The notes under the pieces were generated by a model. That model ran no database searches and was not told the origin of the DNA. It saw only the letters and a program-made list of their open reading frames with translations. A stretch of 64,000 bases of DNA from Mycobacterium sp. M26 (GTDB lineage Bacteria > Actinomycetota > Actinomycetes > Mycobacteriales > Mycobacteriaceae): the NCBI RefSeq assembly GCF_001494595.1, contig NZ_LN929908.1:3083139-3147138 (forward strand). The letters are read 5' to 3'. Position numbers and translations under genes: made by a program. Below, piece after piece: positions 6,727 to 14,913 of this stretch. How positions within the stretch are numbered: position 1 is the first letter of the stretch; each line of letters begins with the position of its first letter.

Positions 6727-9178
6727 TCTCATCGACCTGATGGCCGGCTTCGCCGATCGTCTCGCCGTCGCCACCGCCGACGAAACCCTCACCTACACCG
6801 AACTGGCACAGCGCACCGCCGCCGTCACCGCCGCCCTGGGCGTCGAACGCAAACTCGTCATGCTGGAAGTCAGCAACACCATTCCCGCGCTGGTCGCCTA
6901 CCTCGCCACCCTGGCGGGCGGCCATGTCGCACTTCCGGTCTCACCCGGCGGCACGCACCGCGAACTCGTCGACACCTACAACCCCGACATCGTCATCGAC
7001 GCGACCGCGGCGATCCGGCACCGCCGCCGCCACAGCCGCCACCGGCTGCACCCCGACCTCGCCCTGCTGCTGAGCACCTCGGGCAGTACCGGCTCCCCGA
7101 AGCTGGTGCGGCTGTCCGCGAGCAACCTGGTCTCCAATGCCGAGGCCATCGCCGAGTACCTGGACATCACCGAGAACGACCGCGCCGCAACCACATTGCC
7201 GATGTCGTACTGCTACGGGCTGTCGGTGATCCACAGCCATCTGCGACAGGGCGCGGCCCTGATCCTCACCGAGCAGTCCGTCACCGACGACGACTTCTGG
7301 ACCCTGATCCGGCACCACCGCGCGACCAGCTTCGCCGGCGTCCCGTACACCTTCGACCTGCTCGACCGGGTCGGCTTCGACACGATGGACCTTCCGCACC
7401 TGCGCTACCTCACCCAGGCGGGCGGCCGGATGCATCCGGACTCGGTGCGCCGCTACGCGCAACTGGGTCAGCTCAAGGGTTTCGACTTCGTCGTGATGTA
7501 CGGGGCCACCGAAGCCACCGCGCGGATGGCGTATCTGCCGCCCACCCTGGCCGACACGCACCCGGAGGCGATCGGCCGCCCCATCCCGGGCGGCTCGTTC
7601 ACGCTGGCGCCGCTGGCAGGCTGGGCCGAGCCGGACGTCGGCGAACTGGTCTACCACGGCCCCAACGTGATGATGGGCTACGCGCACAGCCCGGCCGACC
7701 TGGCGGCCGGACCGGCACTCGACGCGCTGCACACCGGGGACGTGGCCCGCCATCTCGGGGACGGCATCTATCAGGTCGTGGGCCGGCTCAGCAGGTTCGT
7801 CAAGCTCTACGGGCTGCGTATCGACCTGCAGCGGCTCGAATCCGCGGTGCACGCGCCCGGTGTCGCGACGATGTGCACGGAGGCCGACGGCCGCCTGGTG
7901 GTGGCGGCAGCCGGCCCGGTCGACGCAGCCGACCTGCAACGCCGCACCGCAACCGCGGCCGGTCTGCCGGTGGCCGCCGTGCGGGCGATGCCGATGACCG
8001 AGCTGCCGGTGCTGCCGTCCGGCAAGCCGGACTATCCGGCGCTGCGCGACCTGGCCCGCGATCCCGAGCCCGACCCTGCCACCGACCTGCGCCTGCTGTT
8101 CGCCGACGTCCTTCAACTCGACGCCGACACGGTGACACCGCAGAGCAGCTTCGTGAGCCTGGGCGGTAACTCCCTGTCCTATGTGGCGGTGTCCATCCAG
8201 TTGGAGCGCCTGCTGGGCCGGCTGCCACCGAACTGGCAGGACCGGTCCATCGCCGAGTTGGAGGGTCTGGAACCGGCGACCGGCTCACGCTGGGCCGCCG
8301 CCCTGGAAACCAGCGTGGCCCTGCGCGCGGTAGCGATCGTGCTCATCGTCGGCTCGCATGCGGGGCTCTTCGAACTGTGGGGTGGAGCCCACATCCTGCT
8401 CGGTGTCGCCGGTTACAACTTCGCCCGGTTCTGCCTGGCCGCCCCGCCCCGCCGACGCCGGGTCCGCCACCTGGTCAGCACGATCGCCTGGATCGCTGTT
8501 CCGTCGATCATCTGGGTGGCGATCGCTCTGCTGATCACCAACGACTATGCGGCGACCAACCTGCTTCTGCTGCAGAAGGTTCTGGGGCCCGAGGACAGCA
8601 TGACCGCCGGACGGCTGTGGTTCGTCGAGGTTCTGGTGTGGACGCTGGTCGCGCTGACGGCGGTGTGCTGGCTTCCCATCAGCGACCGATGGGAGCGCCG
8701 GTACCCGTTCGGCTTCGCTGCGGCGTTCCTGGCGCTGGGACTGGCACTGCGCTACGACCTGCCCGGTCTGGGGCTGGGGCGCGACGCCTGGTTCACCGTG
8801 CTCGCGTTCTGGTTCTTCGCCGCCGGGTGGGCCGCGGCGAAGTCCTCCACAACCGTGCAGCGGGTGGCGGTCAGTGCGGTCATCGCGGTGTCCGTCGCGG
8901 GGTACTTCGGCAATGGCCACCGTGAACTGCTGGTGGCCGCCGGACTGCTGCTGCTGGTGTGGGTGCCGGCACTGCCGGTACCCACCGCATTGACGACGGT
9001 GGCCGGGATCGTCGCCGAGGCATCGCTGTACATCTACCTCACCCATTTCCAGGTGTACCCGTTGTTCACCAGCCCACTGGCCGGGGTGCTCGCCTCGGTT
9101 CTGGTCGGCATCGGGATCGCCCAGGTGGTGCTGCTGGTGCGCAGCCGGATGCGGCTGCCGGCCCTGTTGCGGCACTAA
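6719..9178 (+). CDS. Adenylation-carrier-acyltransferase-3 fusion protein
   Basis: Encodes 819 residues with three parts. Residues about 10-450 are an ANL-superfamily adenylation domain: SGSTGSPK near 121, MYGATEATARM, a GRLSRFVKLYGLRID hinge, and the catalytic lysine in PSGKPDY (Lys436). Residues about 455-515 are a carrier domain with the phosphopantetheine serine in LGGNSLS (Ser485). From about 525 to the end there are roughly nine or ten helices typical of acyltransferase-3/OafA proteins: IVGSHAG near the start, LWFVEVLVW in the middle and SLYIYLTHF near the end. The simplest reading is that the protein activates a carboxylic or amino acid, loads it on its own carrier arm and transfers it through the membrane domain to an envelope or exported acceptor, a Dlt-like logic in one chain. 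The substrate is unknown. It is translationally coupled to the iron importer; a role in iron acquisition is inference. Confidence 0.8.
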   Translation: MRDLIDLMAGFADRLAVATADETLTYTELAQRTAAVTAALGVERKLVMLEVSNTIPALVAYLATLAGGHVALPVSPGGTHRELVDTYNPDIVIDATAAIRHRRRHSRHRLHPDLALLLSTSGSTGSPKLVRLSASNLVSNAEAIAEYLDITENDRAATTLPMSYCYGLSVIHSHLRQGAALILTEQSVTDDDFWTLIRHHRATSFAGVPYTFDLLDRVGFDTMDLPHLRYLTQAGGRMHPDSVRRYAQLGQLKGFDFVVMYGATEATARMAYLPPTLADTHPEAIGRPIPGGSFTLAPLAGWAEPDVGELVYHGPNVMMGYAHSPADLAAGPALDALHTGDVARHLGDGIYQVVGRLSRFVKLYGLRIDLQRLESAVHAPGVATMCTEADGRLVVAAAGPVDAADLQRRTATAAGLPVAAVRAMPMTELPVLPSGKPDYPALRDLARDPEPDPATDLRLLFADVLQLDADTVTPQSSFVSLGGNSLSYVAVSIQLERLLGRLPPNWQDRSIAELEGLEPATGSRWAAALETSVALRAVAIVLIVGSHAGLFELWGGAHILLGVAGYNFARFCLAAPPRRRRVRHLVSTIAWIAVPSIIWVAIALLITNDYAATNLLLLQKVLGPEDSMTAGRLWFVEVLVWTLVALTAVCWLPISDRWERRYPFGFAAAFLALGLALRYDLPGLGLGRDAWFTVLAFWFFAAGWAAAKSSTTVQRVAVSAVIAVSVAGYFGNGHRELLVAAGLLLLVWVPALPVPTALTTVAGIVAEASLYIYLTHFQVYPLFTSPLAGVLASVLVGIGIAQVVLLVRSRMRLPALLRH

Positions 9179-9231
9179 GCCACCCCCGGGTCCAGGAGTT
9201 ATGACGCGTTTGTGACCCAGCCATCCGTGAC

Positions 9232-9259
9232 CCGTCCGTGATGCAGTGCACACCGAATC
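9232..9259 (+). promoter_or_regulatory. Putative SigK-type promoter for the MPT83-like gene
   Basis: CCGTCC at 9232-9237 and CGAATC at 9254-9259 are separated by 16 bp. They resemble the SigK promoter elements recalled for mpt83/mpt70 (about CCATCC and CGAATA). The leader to the ATG at 9325 would be roughly 60 nt. An exact CCATCC at 9221 exists but would be too far from the -10 element. The assignment is from memory of the consensus and was not tested. Confidence 0.45.
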
Positions 9260-9324
9260 CCTTGCGTAAAGCCGATCAAGACGTGGTCGGTCCGCCGGAA
9301 CCAGATACGACAAGGGAGTCACTC

Positions 9325-9981
9325 ATGGGATTTCACCGCACCGCACTGACCGCAGCCGGGCTGACCGCAGCCGCCGTACTCTTCGCGGGCTGCTCATCGA
9401 GCAGCACCACCACAGCGGAATCGACCAGCACCGAGGCGGCCACCACCTCGACCACGACCACCACCTCGGCCGCGGCCGCTCCGGCGGGCACGCTGGTCGG
9501 ACCGGGCTGCGCCAGCTACGCCGAGCAGGTTCCGACCGGACCCGGTTCGGTGGCCGGCATGGCCAAGGACCCGGTGACGGTGGCAGCGAGCAACAACCCG
9601 TTGCTCAAGACCCTGACCTCGGCGCTGTCGGGCAAGCTGAACCCGAACGTCAACCTGGTGCAGACCCTCGACAGCGGTCAGTTCACCGTGTTCGCTCCGA
9701 CCGATGACGCGTTCGCCAAGCTCGACCCGGCGACCGTCGAGAAGCTGAAGACCGACTCCGATCTGCTGACCTCGATCCTGACCTACCACGTGGTCCCGGC
9801 TCAGGCCAGCCCCGCTCAGGTGGTCGGTGAGCACAAGACCGTGCAGGGCGCGACGGTCACCGTGACCGGCTCCGGCGAGAACCTGAAGGTCAACGATGCC
9901 AACGTCGTCTGCGGCGGTGTCCAGACGGCCAACGCAACCGTCTACCTGATCGACACGGTGCTCACCCCGCCCGCCCAGTAA
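9325..9981 (+). CDS. mpt83: Fasciclin-domain cell-surface lipoprotein, MPT83-like
   Basis: Encodes 218 residues. The start ATG follows AAGGGAG with good spacing; a longer open frame upstream lacks such support. The N-terminus is a lipoprotein signal with lipobox LFAGC, followed by a Ser/Thr-rich linker (about residues 27-55) that would span the outer envelope. The rest is one fasciclin (FAS1) domain: PVTVAASNNPLLKTLTSAL, then FTVFAPTDDAFAKL and ILTYHVVPAQ. This is the layout of MPT83 (Rv2873), a surface lipoprotein antigen of unknown exact role, possibly adhesion. It is paired with a secreted paralogue downstream. The dipZ gene recalled between the two in M. tuberculosis is absent here. Confidence 0.9.
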   Translation: MGFHRTALTAAGLTAAAVLFAGCSSSSTTTAESTSTEAATTSTTTTTSAAAAPAGTLVGPGCASYAEQVPTGPGSVAGMAKDPVTVAASNNPLLKTLTSALSGKLNPNVNLVQTLDSGQFTVFAPTDDAFAKLDPATVEKLKTDSDLLTSILTYHVVPAQASPAQVVGEHKTVQGATVTVTGSGENLKVNDANVVCGGVQTANATVYLIDTVLTPPAQ

Positions 9982-9991
9982 CTCCCTACAT

Positions 9992-10046
9992 GAGCCGGCT
10001 GCGGGATCGCCGTTCCCCGGCAATGTCGGCGATCCCGCGCCGGCTC
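9992..10046 (+). terminator. Strong hairpin after the MPT83-like gene
   Basis: The arms GAGCCGGC(T)GCGGGATCGCCG (9992-10012) and CGGCGATCCCGCGCCGGCTC (10027-10046) pair over 20 bp with a single bulged T and a 14-nt loop. It starts 10 bp after the stop codon. There is no U-tract, as is common for mycobacterial terminators. It probably limits read-through into the second fasciclin gene. Confidence 0.7.
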
Positions 10047-10099
10047 CCCCATCAGCGCTGAACCTCTTCCAGCGCAACGCAACACGAAAGGAAACATCG

Positions 10100-10699
10100 A
10101 TGAAGGTGTACAAGAAGACCGCCTCCCTGGCGGGTGTGACGGCGGCCGCCGTGATGGGTCTCTCGGTGGCCCTGGCTCCCGCCGCCCTGGCTGACGATCC
10201 GGGTGCCAACCTGGTCGGCCCCGGCTGCGCCGCCTACGCGCAGCAGGTCCCGACCGGCCCGGGCTCGGTCGCCGGAATGGCGGTCTCACCGGTTGCCGTT
10301 GCGGCGTCGAACAATCCGCTGCTGACCACCCTGACCGCAGCGGTGTCCGGCAAGCTCAACCCGAACGTAAACCTGGTGGACACCCTCAACGGTGGTCAGT
10401 TCACGGTGTTCGCCCCGACCGATGAGGCGTTCGCCAAGCTCGACCCGGCTACTGTCGAAACGCTGAAGACCAACTCGGATCTGCTGACCTCGATCCTGAC
10501 CTACCACGTGGTCCCGGGTCAGGCCGCACCGTCGGCGGTGGTGGGCACCCACAAGACGGTTCAGGGTGCGGATCTCACGGTCGCCGGTTCGGGCAACCAC
10601 CTCACGGTCAACGGTGCCAACGTGGTCTGCGGCGGTGTCAAGACCGCCAACGCCACGGTGTACCTGATCGACTCGGTGCTGCTGCCGCCGGCCAACTAG
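10100..10699 (+). CDS. mpt70: Secreted fasciclin-domain protein, MPT70-like
   Basis: Encodes 199 residues from an ATG preceded by AAAGGAAA. It has a Sec signal peptide of about 30 residues (basic KVYKK, a hydrophobic core, then APAALA before DDPGAN) and no lipobox cysteine, so it should be released. The remainder is a FAS1 domain nearly identical over long stretches to the preceding lipoprotein (SNNPLLTTLTAAVSGKLNPN, FTVFAPTDEAFAKL). This is the MPT70 (Rv2875) arrangement. Two cysteines in the mature protein (GPGCAAY and NVVCGGV) could form a disulfide. The pair probably arose by tandem duplication. Its own promoter is not clear; a weak CCATCA/CGCAAC pair lies in the 53 bp between the terminator and the start. 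Confidence 0.9.
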   Translation: MKVYKKTASLAGVTAAAVMGLSVALAPAALADDPGANLVGPGCAAYAQQVPTGPGSVAGMAVSPVAVAASNNPLLTTLTAAVSGKLNPNVNLVDTLNGGQFTVFAPTDEAFAKLDPATVETLKTNSDLLTSILTYHVVPGQAAPSAVVGTHKTVQGADLTVAGSGNHLTVNGANVVCGGVKTANATVYLIDSVLLPPAN

Positions 10700-10716
10700 G
10701 CCCGGCACCCGCAGAC

Positions 10717-10763
10717 CGGCCGGCTGCGGCGGCGCGTTTCTCCTTCACGCCGCCCCAGCCGGC
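10717..10763. terminator. Hairpin between convergent MPT70-like and glycosylphosphotransferase genes
   Basis: GGCCGGCTG (10717-10725) pairs with CAGCCGGCC (10755-10763), and the stem extends inward through a CGGCGGCG/CGCCGCC section with mismatches. It lies between two convergent stop codons and could terminate both transcripts. Confidence 0.55.
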
Positions 10764-10780
10764 CTTCTGCTGTCCCGAGG

Positions 10781-12247
10781 TCAATACGCCCCGGTGGCGC
10801 GCAGCATGGCGCGCACCGTCTTGACGACGATCATGAGATCGGCCATCAGCGACCAGTTTTCGACATAGCTGATGTCGAGACGCACCGAGACTTCCCACGG
10901 CAGATCGGAGCGACCGCTGACCTGCCACAGACCGGTGATGCCGGGCCTCACCAGAAGCCGGCGCCGCACTTCGGCGTCATAGCTGGCGACCTCGCTGGGC
11001 AGCGGCGGACGCGGTCCCACGACGCTCATATCGCGGCGCAACACATTGAGGAACTGCGGAATCTCGTCGATGCTGTAGCGGCGCAGCACGCGGCCGACCG
11101 GCGTCACCCGAGGGTCACGCCGGATCTTGAACAGCACGCCACCGTCACTCTCGTTCAGTGCACTGAGCTCAGCCAGCATCTGGTCGGCGCCGTTGACCAT
11201 GGTCCGGAATTTGATCATCCGGAAAGGTTTGCCATCCAGACCAATTCGCTCGGACAGGTAGAACACCGGACCCGAACTGGTGGCCTTGATGAGCAACGCC
11301 ACCAGCAGCGTCAGCGGCAAGGACAACACCAACACCGCGACCGAGAACGCGATGTCGAACAATCGCTTCTCGAATCCTTTCGCGCCGTTGTACCGCGGCT
11401 TTTCCACGTGGATCAGCAGCAGCCCGCCGACCGGCCGCATCAGCAATCGGGGGCTGGCCACATCGACCATGCCGGGTGACACCAACAGGTCGATATCATG
11501 CTTCTCCAGCTGCCAGGAAAGATCCCGGATTCCCCTGGCGCCCAACCGCTCCGTGGCGGTCACCGCCACCGCGTCGGCACCGGTCTCCTGGACGGCCCGC
11601 ACGAGTTCGCCACCGGCGTACACCGGCACCACCCCCACCGACTCGATATCGACGGCGTCGGTGGCTGCGGCCTCGGGGACACAGACGCCGACCACCACGT
11701 ATCCCGATTCCGATTGCCGCGCCATCGACTCGGCGAGCTCACACACCGCACCGAGCTGTCCCATCGCCACCACCGGCGTGGCATAGCGGCCGAATTTCTT
11801 TCTGCCCCTGGCGATCGACCGCCGGACCACCCAGCGCCCGGTCAGCAGGAACGTCAGTCCCAGCGGCAGTGCAATCGCGAGATAGCCGCGCGCGATGTCC
11901 AGTTTGAGCAGCATCGCCACGATCGCAATGCCGCCGAACAGCGCCAGCGTCGCTGACAGCACCAGCCGATACTCCTCTGCCCCTTCGCCGATGATCCGCG
12001 GCGACCGGCTGCGGTAGATCGACAATGCCGCCAGCCAGGCAACGACCAGCGCCACCGACACCACCGTGTAATCGATCGACTGGAACGAATCTCCCCACCC
12101 CGCCGCCACATCGAAGCGCAGCCATTGCGCCGCACAGACCGCGGTGATCACGGCCACCGCGTCCACTTTGCGCAACCGGGACACATACCCCTGCCGCCAC
12201 GACACCCTGGCCGTGGCTTTTCCTAAGAGAGTCGACTCTATCGACAT
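10781..12247 (-). CDS. Exopolysaccharide polyprenyl glycosylphosphotransferase (initiating sugar transferase)
   Basis: Encodes 488 residues from an ATG at 12247. It has four or five N-terminal helices (about residues 20-125), a nucleotide-binding-like middle region and, from about residue 290, the bacterial sugar transferase (WbaP/CpsE) domain. That domain includes KRLFDIAFSVAVLVLS, a helix, the catalytic-region motif FRMIKFRTM and a C-terminal VVGPRPPLPSE then RPGITGLWQVSGRS. Such enzymes transfer a sugar-1-phosphate from a UDP-sugar to undecaprenyl/decaprenyl phosphate and so start repeat-unit assembly. It is the last gene of the leftward polysaccharide run, separated by 183 AT-rich bp from the esterase gene upstream, so it may have its own promoter. 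The sugar transferred (glucose, galactose or other) cannot be told from sequence. Confidence 0.9.
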   Translation of the reverse strand: MSIESTLLGKATARVSWRQGYVSRLRKVDAVAVITAVCAAQWLRFDVAAGWGDSFQSIDYTVVSVALVVAWLAALSIYRSRSPRIIGEGAEEYRLVLSATLALFGGIAIVAMLLKLDIARGYLAIALPLGLTFLLTGRWVVRRSIARGRKKFGRYATPVVAMGQLGAVCELAESMARQSESGYVVVGVCVPEAAATDAVDIESVGVVPVYAGGELVRAVQETGADAVAVTATERLGARGIRDLSWQLEKHDIDLLVSPGMVDVASPRLLMRPVGGLLLIHVEKPRYNGAKGFEKRLFDIAFSVAVLVLSLPLTLLVALLIKATSSGPVFYLSERIGLDGKPFRMIKFRTMVNGADQMLAELSALNESDGGVLFKIRRDPRVTPVGRVLRRYSIDEIPQFLNVLRRDMSVVGPRPPLPSEVASYDAEVRRRLLVRPGITGLWQVSGRSDLPWEVSVRLDISYVENWSLMADLMIVVKTVRAMLRATGAY

Positions 12248-12430
12248 GCGACGCCTGTCCGATCTCCCCGACCAGCACACGCCAATTTGCGACGATTGTT
12301 GCAATGAATACTTTCGCACACTTATTTGCGGAGTGCACGATAAAAACTGTGTCGTGAACTATCCCCAGCATTCACCCAGGTTTGTGCACAACAAATTTCG
12401 GAATGCATTCCCAGAATTGGGAGTTGCGGC
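12248..12430 (-). promoter_or_regulatory. AT-rich promoter island upstream of the initiating transferase
   Basis: This gap is markedly richer in A+T than the flanking genes and holds no convincing gene. It contains GCACAACAAAT at 12386-12396 and a related GATTGTTGC at 12294-12302. Similar words occur in the other two promoter islands of the locus. It presumably carries the promoter of the glycosylphosphotransferase gene. Confidence 0.45.
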
Positions 12431-13654
12431 TTAATTGACGCACCCGTTTGCCGCGGGCTTGTCGTGGAAACGGTCGACGAGCCAGGAGATCTGATCGGCT
12501 GCGTCAATATCGGCATGACCTTTCCCGTCCTCCAAACGCCACACGACCATGCCACCCCGGTCGCACGCCTGCGCGATCGCGCGGGTGGTCCACTCCGGAT
12601 CGATATAGGTGTCCGCGGTTCCGTACACCACCGACAACGGGGCCGCCAACGGGCGCTGCGGCAGCGCCCACTCGCGCAGCAGGCCGGTGAGCACCGCGGC
12701 GGCGCGCGGACTACTCGGCGCGAAGTCGAAAGGACCGATATCGGGGGCGACCTCGGCCCTGGTGTGCACCAGTGCACCCGCGCAGGCCGACAGCGCATCC
12801 CAGTTCGCCGCGGCCACGCCGTGGCGGAAGTCGTCGAGGTTCAGCTGCGGATGCAGCCTGCCCAACGAGGCCAGCACCCACTGCAGGAGCGGACGCTGGT
12901 CGGTGGTGAGTGTGCCGCGCTGCGCCTTCTCCACCAGGCCGACCATGTCCGCAGCAGGCGATAAGGCCACCGCACCCACCAGCGTCAGTTCCGGTGCGTA
13001 CTCGGCGACCTGCTCGTCGGCCGCCCACACCGCACCGCCGCCCTGCGAGCCACCGAAGGCGCCGAAATGACTCGAGACATCCGGGAAGGTCGCGCGCAGA
13101 GCCCGGACCGCGTCGATGATGTTGCGGCCCGCCGTCCGGGCATCCAGGTACGGGTGGTGACCGGGGGAACCCAGGCCCTGATAGTCGGCGAACGCAACCG
13201 CGAAGCCGAGTTTGATCCATCCCGCCACCACCGGAGCCTGGCCGAGCAGATTGTCCGACAGCGACGGCGCGCAGGGTTCCTGAATCCCGGTGGTCCCGTG
13301 CCCGAACGCCAGCACCGGCCAACCCCCCTGGGGTGCTGTGCCTTTCGGAACGAACACCGTCCCCGACACGACCGTGGGGTCGCCGCTGTCACCGTCGGTC
13401 GAGCGGTACACCACCCGCGCAGAGTGCACCCCCAGCGAGGTGAGGGCGCCGGTGAGGGTCGGCATCGTCATCGCACTGACCAGACTGCCCGGGCCGGACC
13501 CGCCGAGGGTCGCCGAACTCACCGGGACCGGCGCACCTGCGCCGGCTCCCCGCATCCAGAGCGCACCGGTGCGGTAGGCCACCACACCGGCGGCCGTGAG
13601 CACCAGCGAGGCCACCAGGGCACCGAGGATCACCACCGGGCGTGTCCACCTCAT
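12431..13654 (-). CDS. Secreted or membrane-anchored LIP-family esterase 1
   Basis: Encodes 407 residues. An N-terminal hydrophobic segment (VVILGALVASLVLTAAGVVAY) is a signal peptide or anchor. The rest is an alpha/beta hydrolase of the secretory lipase (LIP) family: an oxyanion-region LAFGHGTTGIQEPCAPS, nucleophile motif GGSQGG, acid in VYGTADTYI and histidine in GKGHADID. The enzyme probably hydrolyses an ester outside the cytoplasm. Its start overlaps the stop of the acyltransferase gene (ATGA at 13651-13654). Two paralogues lie in the same operon. In this setting an acylated polysaccharide is a natural candidate substrate, but that is inference; lipid esters are equally possible from the family. 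Confidence 0.82.
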   Translation of the reverse strand: MRWTRPVVILGALVASLVLTAAGVVAYRTGALWMRGAGAGAPVPVSSATLGGSGPGSLVSAMTMPTLTGALTSLGVHSARVVYRSTDGDSGDPTVVSGTVFVPKGTAPQGGWPVLAFGHGTTGIQEPCAPSLSDNLLGQAPVVAGWIKLGFAVAFADYQGLGSPGHHPYLDARTAGRNIIDAVRALRATFPDVSSHFGAFGGSQGGGAVWAADEQVAEYAPELTLVGAVALSPAADMVGLVEKAQRGTLTTDQRPLLQWVLASLGRLHPQLNLDDFRHGVAAANWDALSACAGALVHTRAEVAPDIGPFDFAPSSPRAAAVLTGLLREWALPQRPLAAPLSVVYGTADTYIDPEWTTRAIAQACDRGGMVVWRLEDGKGHADIDAADQISWLVDRFHDKPAANGCVN

Positions 13655-14913
13655 CGCCGGTATCGCTTCGCCACGGCCATCGCCGGCTTCTCCACGAAGC
13701 GGTGGGTCAGCGCGGCCAGTGCCAGGCTGACCGTCAGCACCGCAGCGACGTTGCGCAGCATGCCCGGCACGGTGTCACCGGCCATCAGCCCCCACCTGCC
13801 CAGCATCAGCAACACCGGAAAGTGCCAGAGGTACACCGACAATGAGATCTCGCCGACATAGCGCAGCGGAGCCCAGTCCAGTGCGCTGGCGAAGCGGGAC
13901 TGCTCACCACGGGCCAGCGGTACCACGATGAACAGGATCATCAGCCCGGACAGCAGTGCCACCGCCGTGCTCGACACGTGCGAGTGCACGGCGATGAGCA
14001 GCAGGCTGGCGGCAGCCGCCGTCAGCAGCAGGGGCACGCAGTACCACCGCAGCCGGCGCACGACATGCCCGCTGAGAAGTCCCGAGGCGATCGCGGCGAA
14101 TAGCACGGCGGCGATCATCCCGAAGGCGAAGTTGTCAGCCAGCGAGACGAAGCTGCGGTTGTACACCGCAAGCCAATTCGGTCCCCACTCCGCAAGATTC
14201 GGGTCGTACACGCCGACCCGCTGCTGCACCAGCGGCGCCAGCGCCTTGCCGACCGCACCGATCGCCACCAGAGTCAGTGGCGCCAGTAGTGCCACGGCGA
14301 GCGGTGCCAGCCGGGTCCGTCGGCGCAGCGCCAGGGCGATGGCGCCAAAGATCGGCAGGCAGAGATAGAACACCAACTCCAGCGACAGCGACCAGGAGGG
14401 GTTGATCCCGGTCTGGAAGTACTGCGGCAGATAGCTCTGCAGCAGAGTCAGATTCGCAAGCAGGGCAACCGGATCGGTCATCCGCCCGGTACCGGAATCG
14501 GTTCCGGGCGGTTGGATCGCGACGTTCTCCAGGTAGACGGCCCCGAACACCAGGCTGGTGATCAGGAAGATGGTCAGGTAGGCGGGGAACACCCGCAGCA
14601 CCCGGTGCACGCCGAAGACCCGGGCGTCGGGTGCCCGCACTGTCCCGGGGTCAGCCAGGATGGCGCGAACGAACGGCAGGTACAGCAGAAAGCCGCTGAG
14701 CGCGAAGAAGAACACCAGCGCCTGCCCGAGCAGCTGCAACTTGAAGGCGTCCATCACCTGCGGCGAGTAGTGGGCGTTGACGTGCAGCACCAGCACCGCC
14801 GCGCAGGCCACACCGCGCGGGCCGTCCAGACCCATGATCCGGGCCCGCGCCGGTGCCACCGGCGGCACGACAGGTGGAGCTTGGGCACCGATCAGTTTGT
14901 CCTGCAGTGTCAT
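13651..14913 (-). CDS. Acyltransferase-3 (OafA-type) membrane O-acyltransferase
   Basis: Encodes 420 residues from ATG 14913, whose codon overlaps the stop of the upstream esterase gene. It has about ten helices. Family marks are GLDGPRGVACAAVLVLHVNAH near residue 30, FFFALSGFLLYLPFVRA, and SLSVYLWHFPVLLM towards the C-terminus. Such proteins O-acetylate or O-acylate sugars of surface polysaccharides, using a cytoplasmic acyl donor. A proline/alanine-rich cytosolic leader precedes helix 1. The gene lies between two LIP-family esterase genes, which suggests an acylation/deacylation pair acting on one polymer (inference). Confidence 0.88.
   Translation of the reverse strand: MTLQDKLIGAQAPPVVPPVAPARARIMGLDGPRGVACAAVLVLHVNAHYSPQVMDAFKLQLLGQALVFFFALSGFLLYLPFVRAILADPGTVRAPDARVFGVHRVLRVFPAYLTIFLITSLVFGAVYLENVAIQPPGTDSGTGRMTDPVALLANLTLLQSYLPQYFQTGINPSWSLSLELVFYLCLPIFGAIALALRRRTRLAPLAVALLAPLTLVAIGAVGKALAPLVQQRVGVYDPNLAEWGPNWLAVYNRSFVSLADNFAFGMIAAVLFAAIASGLLSGHVVRRLRWYCVPLLLTAAAASLLLIAVHSHVSSTAVALLSGLMILFIVVPLARGEQSRFASALDWAPLRYVGEISLSVYLWHFPVLLMLGRWGLMAGDTVPGMLRNVAAVLTVSLALAALTHRFVEKPAMAVAKRYRR

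Noticed and set aside
9221..9226. Exact CCATCC as the SigK -35 element
   Set aside because: It lies 27 bp from the CGAATC element, too far; CCGTCC at 9232 has a proper 16-bp spacing and was used instead.
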